Shown here: piece after piece, positions 57,430 to 64,000 of the stretch
How positions within the stretch are numbered: the first letter of the stretch is position 1
How the letters are laid out: every line of letters begins with the position of its first letter
Source of the DNA: Photobacterium galatheae
Lineage (GTDB): Bacteria; Pseudomonadota; Gammaproteobacteria; Enterobacterales; Vibrionaceae
Length of the DNA stretch: 64,000 nt
NCBI RefSeq assembly: GCF_000695255.1
Contig: NZ_JMIB01000004.1
Span: 62,001 to 126,000 of the forward strand
Direction of reading: 5' to 3'
The notes under the pieces: generated by a model
Databases searched by the model: none
What the model was told of the DNA's origin: nothing
Seen by the model: the letters and a program-made list of their open reading frames with translations, nothing else
Program-made: the position numbers and the translations under genes

Positions 57430-58560
57430 GTGGCGGATTCAGACGGTCAGGAACGTACAGAACAGGCAACCCCCCGAAGGTTGCAGCAGGCGCGGGAAAA
57501 GGGTCAGGTACCGCGCTCAAGAGAGCTGGCGTCCGTTGCAGTCCTGGTTTCAGGCGCTGTAGGTCTGATGTGGTTTGGCGAAATGCTGGCGACGGCCATG
57601 AGCGAAGTCATGCGTAAGCTGTTTACGCTCAGTCGCGAAGAAGTGTTCGATTTTACCAAGCTGTTGTCTCTGACCGGAGACGCTATTTTGCACATGCTCT
57701 GGCCGTTGCTGCTGGTGCTGGTGTTTCTCTTTGTCGCTGCACTGATCGGCGCTTCAGCGCTTGGCGGAATTAACTTTTCCGCAGAAGCCGCCCGCCCTAA
57801 GTTCTCCCGGATGAATCCTGTCAGCGGGTTAAAGCGCATGATGGGCAAGCAAAGTGCTGTCGAATTGGTGAAGTCGATTCTCAAAGTCAGCCTGGTTGCC
57901 GGCGTGGCTTATTTCCTGATGTACAGCAGCCTGGAAGGTTTCTTTCAGCTCAGTATCGAAACTTACCCGAGTAATATTTTCCACGCGTTGGATATTCTGC
58001 TGAGATTTGTGTTGCTCATCTGTTGTTCGTTGCTGGTGGTGGTGGCGATCGATGTACCGTTTCAGATCTGGCAGCACAATGAACAGCTGAAAATGACCAA
58101 GCAGGAAGTGAAAGACGAGTACAAAGACGTTGAAGGTAAACCGGAAGTGAAAGGACGCATCCGGATGTTGCAGCGCGAAATGGCGCAGCGCCGGATGATG
58201 GCTGAAGTTCCGACCGCCGATGTAGTGATTACGAACCCGGAACACTTTTCTGTCGCACTTCGTTATGATCCCAAGCTTGACCGAGCCCCGGTGGTGGTGG
58301 CGAAAGGAACGGATCACATGGCCATGAAAATCCGGGAAATTGCCAACGAATATCAGATTGATATTGTGCCGGCACCGCCGCTGGCTCGTTCGCTGTATCA
58401 CAGTACCGAGCTGGAACAGCAAATCCCGGATGGTTTGTTTGCGGCCGTGGCTCAGGTGCTGGCTTATGTTTTCCAGTTAAAACAGTACCGTCGGGGTCAT
58501 GGAAAGCGTCCGAAGCTGTCGCCGGTGGCGATGGATATTCCGCCTGACTTGCGGCACTGA
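57430..58560 (+). CDS. flhB: FlhB, export switch protein with NPEH cleavage motif
   Basis: Export gate protein whose cytoplasmic domain is self-cleaved to switch substrates from rod/hook to filament. The 376 residues have an N-terminal charged tail (GQERTEQATPRRLQQAREKG), four membrane helices and a cytoplasmic domain from about 215. The cleavage motif reads N269-P270-E271-H272 instead of the commoner NPTH; Asn, Pro and His are kept. The start is GTG after GGGAGAGG. It ends the fliK-flhB run. Confidence 0.97.
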   Translation: MADSDGQERTEQATPRRLQQAREKGQVPRSRELASVAVLVSGAVGLMWFGEMLATAMSEVMRKLFTLSREEVFDFTKLLSLTGDAILHMLWPLLLVLVFLFVAALIGASALGGINFSAEAARPKFSRMNPVSGLKRMMGKQSAVELVKSILKVSLVAGVAYFLMYSSLEGFFQLSIETYPSNIFHALDILLRFVLLICCSLLVVVAIDVPFQIWQHNEQLKMTKQEVKDEYKDVEGKPEVKGRIRMLQREMAQRRMMAEVPTADVVITNPEHFSVALRYDPKLDRAPVVVAKGTDHMAMKIREIANEYQIDIVPAPPLARSLYHSTELEQQIPDGLFAAVAQVLAYVFQLKQYRRGHGKRPKLSPVAMDIPPDLRH

Positions 58561-58612
58561 TCACGGGTCGCAGAAAGTTTTGGCTGCAGGTCAAAAAATT
58601 GACTTCCCGAGG

Positions 58613-58627
58613 CGGTATAAAATTTGC
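58613..58627 (+). promoter_or_regulatory. Candidate sigma-54 promoter of flhA
   Basis: CGGTAT-N5-TTGC with ten bases between GG and GC, 78 bases before the flhA ATG. The -24 box lacks the leading T. Confidence 0.65.
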
Positions 58628-58704
58628 TTTATGCGAAGCTTAGCCTGTTCAGTTCCACCAATGTCGTGGCTGACAATCACTTGATCCCAACCCAGTAAGA
58701 ATGC

Positions 58705-60801
58705 ATGAAGCTGTCGATACCTTTTTCTGATAAATTGCCTTTTCATCGATTGCAGTCGTTGCCTGCGATTGGTGCCCCTGTCATGGTTCTGGCGACGCTG
58801 GCAATGGTGGTATTGCCCATGCCGCCCCTGCTGCTGGATATGGCGTTCTCTTTCAATATCGCGCTGGCCCTGGTGGTGTTGCTGGTCACGGTTTACACCC
58901 GCCGCCCGCTGGACTTTGCTGCGTTCCCGACCGTACTGCTGATCGCGACGCTGTTGCGTCTGGCACTGAATGTCGCGTCGACCCGGGTTGTTCTTTTGAA
59001 CGGTCATGAAGGTTCTGAAGCTGCAGGTCAGGTGATTGATGCCTTCGGCTCTGTGGTGATTGGTGGTAACTATGCGGTTGGTCTGGTGGTCTTCCTGATC
59101 CTGATGATCATCAACTTTATGGTCGTGACCAAAGGTGCCGGCCGGATTTCAGAAGTCAGCGCCCGATTTACCCTGGATGCATTGCCGGGTAAACAAATGG
59201 CGATTGATGCCGACCTCAATGCCGGTCTGATTGATCAGGAACAGGCGCGAACCCGTCGGAGTGAAGTCACCAAAGAAGCGGACTTTTACGGTTCGATGGA
59301 CGGTGCTTCAAAATTTGTCAAAGGGGATGCCATTGCCGGTATCCTGATTCTGTTTATTAATATCATCGGTGGTCTGGTCATCGGGATGGGCCAGCATGGC
59401 CTGACGTTCGCCGATGCAATTCAGATCTACAGTCTGCTGACCATAGGTGATGGCTTGGTTGCCCAGATCCCATCGCTGTTACTGTCTATCGGCGCCGCCA
59501 TGATGGTGACACGTCAAAATACTGACGAAGATATGGGACAGCAGATGCTGTTCCAGATGTTCAATAATCCACAGGCGCTGATTATTACCGGTGGCATTCT
59601 GTTCGTGATGGGGATCGTCCCCGGGATGCCGCATATTCCATTTCTGTTATTGGCCTTGATCATTGGGTTGATTGCCTTCTGGCGCATTAAGAAAGAACAG
59701 CAGCAAAAAGCACTGGCTGAAGCGGAACCTCCAGCAGAGCTGGATACGAAGCCGCCACAGAAAGAGCTGTCGTGGGATGATGTTCAGCCGATGGATACCA
59801 TCAGCCTGGAAGTGGGTTACCGCCTGATCCCGATGGTGGATAAAGAACAGGGTGGTGAACTGCTTGAGCGGGTGAAAGGGGTCCGGAAAAAGCTGTCTCA
59901 GGATTTTGGCTTCCTGATCCCGCCGGTTCATATTCGCGATAACCTGGAGCTGCCACCCAATACTTATCGGATCAGCCTGATGGGCGTGAACAACGGCGAG
60001 TCAAATATCCACACGGATATGGAACTGGCCATTAACCCCGGTCAGGTTTTTGGCAGTCTGGAAGGGGAACGTACGACAGATCCTGCCTTTGGTCTGGAAG
60101 CCATCTGGATTCTTGAATCACAGCGTGAGCATGCACAGGCGCTGGGCTATACCGTGGTGGATGCCGCCACAGTGCTGGCAACACACCTGAGCCAGATTCT
60201 TGTCAACAATGCTTCGCAACTGCTCGGACATGAAGAAGTTCAGAACCTGTTGGAAGTGCTGGGCCAGTCGACGCCGAAACTGGTGGATGGTTTTGTGCCG
60301 GATCAGCTACCGCTGGGGGCGGTAGTGAAAGTGCTCCAGAATCTGCTGCATGAAGGTGTGCCGATTCGTGATATTCGTACGATCGTCCAGACTTTGTCTG
60401 AGTATTCCGGCAAGAGTCAAGATCCTGACATTCTGACCGCCGCAGCCCGAATTGGTCTGAAGCGCCTTATTGTTCAGGAAATCAATGGTATAGAACCAGA
60501 ACTTCCGGTGATTACCTTGGTGCCAGAGTTGGAACAGATATTGCATAAGACTATGCAGTCCAGTGGAGGTGAGTCCTCCGGTATTGAGCCTGGTCTGGCT
60601 GAACGTCTGCAACGCTCTCTGACTGAAGCCACGCATCAGCAGGAATTGAAAGGTGAGCCTGCCGTATTGCTGACCTCAGGGGTTCTGCGTGGCACGCTGG
60701 CAAAATTTGTGAAAAACACCATCCCGACACTTCGGGTGCTCTCATACCAGGAAATTCCGGACGAGAAGCAGATCCGAATTGTGAATGCTGTGGGTAATTA
60801 G
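58705..60801 (+). CDS. flhA: FlhA, export gate and substrate docking protein
   Basis: Largest export gate component. The 698 residues have an N-terminal part with about eight membrane helices (about 25-325), the FHIPEP block with FPTVLLIATLLRLALNVAST and GDAIAGILILFINIIGG, and a cytoplasmic nonameric ring domain that docks chaperone-substrate complexes. The ATG at 58705 lies within GCATGAAG, with a weak ribosome binding site. It is followed by flhF after 69 bases. Confidence 0.98.
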   Translation: MKLSIPFSDKLPFHRLQSLPAIGAPVMVLATLAMVVLPMPPLLLDMAFSFNIALALVVLLVTVYTRRPLDFAAFPTVLLIATLLRLALNVASTRVVLLNGHEGSEAAGQVIDAFGSVVIGGNYAVGLVVFLILMIINFMVVTKGAGRISEVSARFTLDALPGKQMAIDADLNAGLIDQEQARTRRSEVTKEADFYGSMDGASKFVKGDAIAGILILFINIIGGLVIGMGQHGLTFADAIQIYSLLTIGDGLVAQIPSLLLSIGAAMMVTRQNTDEDMGQQMLFQMFNNPQALIITGGILFVMGIVPGMPHIPFLLLALIIGLIAFWRIKKEQQQKALAEAEPPAELDTKPPQKELSWDDVQPMDTISLEVGYRLIPMVDKEQGGELLERVKGVRKKLSQDFGFLIPPVHIRDNLELPPNTYRISLMGVNNGESNIHTDMELAINPGQVFGSLEGERTTDPAFGLEAIWILESQREHAQALGYTVVDAATVLATHLSQILVNNASQLLGHEEVQNLLEVLGQSTPKLVDGFVPDQLPLGAVVKVLQNLLHEGVPIRDIRTIVQTLSEYSGKSQDPDILTAAARIGLKRLIVQEINGIEPELPVITLVPELEQILHKTMQSSGGESSGIEPGLAERLQRSLTEATHQQELKGEPAVLLTSGVLRGTLAKFVKNTIPTLRVLSYQEIPDEKQIRIVNAVGN

Positions 60802-60870
60802 GTGTCACTGGCTGATGACTGAATCAGCTGCAACGCGCAGGGTAATCCGTCACCGGATGGGAAGACGAAA

Positions 60871-62451
60871 TTGAAAATTAAACGATTTTTTGCCAAGGAC
60901 ATGCGAACCGCACTGAGCGAAGTGAAGGAACAGCTCGGTGCAAATGCAGTGATCATGTCGAACAAGAAAGTGACCGGTGGCGTTGAGATTGTCGCAGCCG
61001 TTGATAATGATACCGCGGAAGCGCCGGTAGCATCACCGTCGCAGTCAGCACGTGATGCATTGGCTGAGCGTTTTGGTGAGGCCAGACGTAAGCTTGCTGA
61101 CGATAAAGTTCAGCTGCAAAATGCCAACAGTGGCCGCTTTGCCAAGGTTCTGCAGAATTATTCGCAGGAGCCGGACACAGAAGTTGATTCGCTGTCTGCG
61201 CTGCTGCAACGCCAGTCAAAACACTTAGCGCAGGCAGATGAGCGTCAAGGATATGACTTCTCCAGCCGTGCCAAGGCAGAGTCGACGACTGGTTATGGCA
61301 GTGACCGGCGCAAGTCACAGCATCCTTATGGTGCTGCAGGCCGTCAGCCACAGCATAGCAATGGTTACGATGGCTACCGTCAGAACCATGACGCAGATTC
61401 AGCCAGTCGTGCGAGCGGGCGATATGCGGCGCAACCGGAGAGTGAGACCAATGGTTATGCGCAGAACCGCCTTGATCCCAGTCGTTATGAGTCACGTTCA
61501 TCCCGACGGGATGATGAGCTGGATGCCATGCGCTCTGAAATGGCTTCGATTCGTCGCCTGCTGGAGCACCAGCTCTCCGGGCTGATGTGGCAGGAAGTCG
61601 AGCGCCGCGAACCGATGCGCGCGATGATGATCAAGCGTCTGGAAAAAATGGGTTTGTCTGCAGAATTGGCCGATCAGCTGGCTTGTTATATCCCAGAGGA
61701 TGTAGCGCCACATCAGGCATGGAATTCCCTGCTGCAATTATTGTCCGATCAGATTATTACGACCGATGACTGCATCCTTGAAACCGGTGGCGTGGTCGCG
61801 TTGCTTGGCCCAACGGGTGTCGGGAAAACAACGACCATCGCAAAACTGGCTGCCCGGGCGGCCATGGATTTCGGACCCGATGAAATCGCCCTGGTCACTA
61901 CAGATACGTACCGGATTGGTGCTCATGAACAATTGGCCACTTACGGACGAATTCTCGGCTGTCCGGTAAGAGTTGCTAAAGATGCCGAGGAACTGGCCGA
62001 TATACTTCACCAGTTACGGCATCGCCGTCTTGTTCTGCTGGATACAGCAGGCATGGGGCAAAGGGATCTGCGTCTTCAGGAGCAGCTGGATACCCTGATG
62101 CACAATAGTGGCTCTCATATCCGCAGTTTTCTGGTATTGCCGGCGACCTCCCAGCGCCGTGTATTGCACGAAACCATTGAGCACTTCCGCCGTATCCCGT
62201 TATCGGGCTGCGTGCTGACCAAGCTGGATGAAACGCTCAGTCTGGGTGAAGTGATCAGCGTAACACTGGAAAGTGCTTTGCCAATTGCATATTTGGCTGA
62301 TGGACAGCGTGTGCCTGAGGACATCAAAGTCGCAACAGGTCGCTTCCTGGTGAACCGTGCCAATGAATTGCTGGAAAACGATATGGGCCAGCAACCCCAC
62401 TTCTGGAACAGCGAGAGTGCAGAGAGCCAGGGGACGGACATTTATGATTGA
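60871..62451 (+). CDS. flhF: FlhF, SRP-type GTPase for polar flagellum placement
   Basis: Sets the polar site of the flagellum. The 526 residues start MKIKRFFAKDMRTALSEVKE from a TTG codon, an exact family start. The B domain is followed by a long tyrosine-, arginine- and glutamine-rich linker (about 125-215), the N domain, and the G domain with GPTGVGKTT (G1, about 313-321), DTYRIGAHEQL, DTAGMGQRD and TKLDE. It overlaps flhG by 8 bases. Confidence 0.97.
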   Translation: MKIKRFFAKDMRTALSEVKEQLGANAVIMSNKKVTGGVEIVAAVDNDTAEAPVASPSQSARDALAERFGEARRKLADDKVQLQNANSGRFAKVLQNYSQEPDTEVDSLSALLQRQSKHLAQADERQGYDFSSRAKAESTTGYGSDRRKSQHPYGAAGRQPQHSNGYDGYRQNHDADSASRASGRYAAQPESETNGYAQNRLDPSRYESRSSRRDDELDAMRSEMASIRRLLEHQLSGLMWQEVERREPMRAMMIKRLEKMGLSAELADQLACYIPEDVAPHQAWNSLLQLLSDQIITTDDCILETGGVVALLGPTGVGKTTTIAKLAARAAMDFGPDEIALVTTDTYRIGAHEQLATYGRILGCPVRVAKDAEELADILHQLRHRRLVLLDTAGMGQRDLRLQEQLDTLMHNSGSHIRSFLVLPATSQRRVLHETIEHFRRIPLSGCVLTKLDETLSLGEVISVTLESALPIAYLADGQRVPEDIKVATGRFLVNRANELLENDMGQQPHFWNSESAESQGTDIYD

Positions 62452-63331
62452 GAAAACGATGCACGATCAAGCAAGCGGCCTGCGCCGTATGACAAAATTG
62501 GCCACAACCAAAGTGATCACCGTCAGTGGTGGGAAAGGCGGGGTCGGCAAAACCAACATCACGCTGAATATGGCGCTCGCCATGGGCCGTCAGGGGAAGC
62601 GGGTGATGGTTCTGGATGCTGACCTGGGTCTGGCCAATGTGGATGTAATGCTGGGTCTGCGTGCAGGTCGAAACCTGTCTCACGTGCTGTCTGGTGTATG
62701 CGATTTACAGGACATCATCATTGAAGGCCCGTATGGTGTTAAAATCGTCCCGGCCTCTTCCGGAACGCAGAATATGGCAGAACTGAGCAGTGCTCAGCAT
62801 ATTGGATTAATTCGTGCGTTCGCGACACTGGAAGATGAAATTGATGTCCTGCTGGTGGATACTGCTGCCGGGATCTCAGATATGGTACTGAGTTTTGCCG
62901 GCGCTGCGCAGGATGTACTAGTTGTAGTTTGTGATGAACCGACCTCAATTACAGATGCCTACGCGCTGATTAAAATTCTGAACCGAGAGTATCATGTCCA
63001 GCGTTTTAAGATTGTCGCGAACATGGTGCGTAGCTATCGCGAAGGTCGTGAGCTGTTTGCCAAGCTGACCCGGGTCACAGAGCGTTTCCTTCAGGCAAAC
63101 CTGGAGTTGGTTGCCTGTATTCCGCTGGATGACCGGGTTCGTCAGTCGATTAAGCGTCAAAAAGTTGTCGTGGAAGCCTTTCCGCGCAGTCCGGCGGCAC
63201 TGGCACTGACCACGTTGGCCAATAAAGCGCTGACCTGGCCTGTGCCAAATAATCCGGGCGGACATCTGGAATTTTTTGTTGAAAAGTTATTAGTTAAACC
63301 AACACCTGAAGAGGTACCTCTGGGTGAGTAA
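62444..63331 (+). CDS. flhG: FlhG (FleN), MinD-like ATPase controlling flagellar number
   Basis: Limits the cell to one polar flagellum, acting on FlhF and FlrA. The 295-residue product has the deviant Walker A GGKGGVGKTN (29-38), VLDADLGLANVDVMLGL and VLLVDTAAGISDMVLSF. The ATG at 62444 is chosen because the protein then begins like its relatives; an upstream in-frame start lies inside flhF. It overlaps flhF by 8 bases and fliA by 8 bases, so the three are coupled. Confidence 0.97.
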   Translation: MIEKTMHDQASGLRRMTKLATTKVITVSGGKGGVGKTNITLNMALAMGRQGKRVMVLDADLGLANVDVMLGLRAGRNLSHVLSGVCDLQDIIIEGPYGVKIVPASSGTQNMAELSSAQHIGLIRAFATLEDEIDVLLVDTAAGISDMVLSFAGAAQDVLVVVCDEPTSITDAYALIKILNREYHVQRFKIVANMVRSYREGRELFAKLTRVTERFLQANLELVACIPLDDRVRQSIKRQKVVVEAFPRSPAALALTTLANKALTWPVPNNPGGHLEFFVEKLLVKPTPEEVPLGE

Positions 63332-64000
63332 AGCACTGACATACGGCCGATATCAGGAAACACCCCATGCATTTGTTGAGCGGTATTCGTCACTGGTGAA
63401 GCGTATCGCGCATCACCTGATGGCGAGGTTACCGCCCAATGTGCAGCTGGAAGACCTGATTCAGGCTGGCATGATTGGTTTGCTGGAAGCACAACAGAAT
63501 TATGATCCAAGCAAAGGGGCCAGTTTTGAAACCTTTGCCGGAATTCGAATTCGAGGTGCCATGCTGGATGATATCCGGCGTGGCGACTGGGTTCCCCGGT
63601 CGGTCTATAAAAATAGCCGACGGATATCAGAAGCCATTGCACAGTTAGAGCACAGCCTCGGCCGTGACCCTAATGATCAGGAAATTGCTGAATATCTCGA
63701 AATGACACTGGAACAGTACCATCAGGCATTAAATGATGTTAATTGTGGTCGCCTAGTGGGTATGGACGACCTCGGTGTCTCTGAAGATACGGTAGCAACC
63801 GAAGATTCAATGGCAGAAAACCTGCCTTTTCAGGATGTGGCGGATGGCAGTTTTCGCCAGGCACTTGCCGGCGCTATCCGAACACTCCCTGAAAGGGAAG
63901 CACTGGTGTTGTCGTTGTATTACGACGAGGAACTTAACCTCAAAGAAATTGGTGCCGTTTTAGGTGTCAGTGAATCCCGTATTTGCCAGATTCATAGTCA
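63324..64000 (+). CDS. fliA: FliA, flagellar sigma-28 factor (3' partial)
   Basis: RNA polymerase sigma factor for late flagellar genes. A GTG at 63324, overlapping the flhG stop by 8 bases, opens a frame that stays open to the window end (225 codons). Visible regions are VKRIAHHLMARLPPNVQLED, FAGIRIRGAMLDDIRRGDWV (region 2), LGRDPNDQEIAEYLEM (region 3) and LPEREALVLSLYYDEELNLK with GVSESRICQIHS (region 4). The last residues are outside the window. It recognises the TAAA-N15-GCCGATAA promoters noted above. Confidence 0.97.
   Translation, partial: MSKALTYGRYQETPHAFVERYSSLVKRIAHHLMARLPPNVQLEDLIQAGMIGLLEAQQNYDPSKGASFETFAGIRIRGAMLDDIRRGDWVPRSVYKNSRRISEAIAQLEHSLGRDPNDQEIAEYLEMTLEQYHQALNDVNCGRLVGMDDLGVSEDTVATEDSMAENLPFQDVADGSFRQALAGAIRTLPEREALVLSLYYDEELNLKEIGAVLGVSESRICQIHS

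Noticed and set aside
63329..63353. TAAA and GCCGATAT at the start of fliA, resembling a sigma-28 promoter
   Set aside because: The spacer is 13 bases, not 15, and the match lies in the coding frame. Sigma-28 spacing is strict, so I do not call a promoter.

Overview
The window reads as chromosomal DNA of a marine gammaproteobacterium of the family Vibrionaceae. The main reasons are a polar-type flagellar cluster with FlrA/FlrB/FlrC, FlhF/FlhG and the FlgO/FlgP/FlgT outer ring proteins, sigma-54 plus sigma-28 promoter logic, a napC gene followed by a TIGR02808 micro-protein, and an OmpU/OmpH-like porin. Only two flagellin genes are present and the two flagellar loci that are separate in Vibrio cholerae are contiguous here. 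That fits a Photobacterium/Grimontia/Enterovibrio-like relative better than V. cholerae itself, but the genus cannot be fixed from this sequence alone.

Layout. 1-604: the end of a periplasmic nitrate reductase (nap) locus. 607-2545: small membrane or exported proteins of unknown role (a two-helix peptide, DUF2956, DUF2919, a signal-peptide protein), with a perfect 20-bp palindrome at 1298-1317. 2757-3656: YfeX-type dye-decolorizing peroxidase. 3741-6331 (minus): crr-ptsI-ptsH, the general PTS phosphorelay. 6648-8617 (minus): cysK and cysZ for sulfate uptake and cysteine synthesis. 9051-12281 (plus): zipA and ligA. 12340-13975: a long AT-rich leader with a strong 5'UTR hairpin, then a porin. 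14152-14787: UPF0319 protein. 15065-16489: gltX. 16565-16738: a 57-codon secreted peptide gene. 17021-17097: tRNA-Arg(CCU).

17153-64000 is the flagellar region: flgT (minus), flgO-flgP, a TRIC-type channel gene, flgN-flgM-flgA (minus), cheV-cheR, flgBCDE, flgFGHIJ, an unrelated secreted protein gene (minus), flgKL, two flagellins, flaG-fliD-flaI-fliS, flrA, flrBC, fliEFGHIJ, fliKLMNOPQR-flhB, flhA-flhF-flhG and the start of fliA (cut by the window end). Promoter-like sequences follow the known hierarchy. flrA has a sigma-70-like promoter. Good GG-N10-GC (sigma-54) elements precede flgB, flgF, flgK, the first flagellin, flrB, fliE, fliK and flhA. TAAA-N15-GCCGATAA-type (sigma-28) elements precede the second flagellin, flgM and flgO. 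Intrinsic terminators close most blocks.

How it works together: FlrA with RpoN is expected to turn on flrBC and basal-body genes. FlrC then drives hook, rod, cap and first-flagellin genes. FlgM is exported once the hook is finished, which frees FliA for late genes. FlhF and FlhG set polar position and number, and FlgT/O/P build the extra outer rings of a Vibrio polar motor.

I found no clearly new multi-gene system; most of the window is conserved flagellar and housekeeping DNA. The points worth a second look are two non-flagellar genes inside the flagellar cluster, the small secreted peptide, the porin leader hairpin, the NPEH variant in FlhB, a tyrosine-spaced FlhF linker, the eleven-glycine register in FliH, the split promoter use of the two flagellins, and a few palindromes and short tandem duplications.
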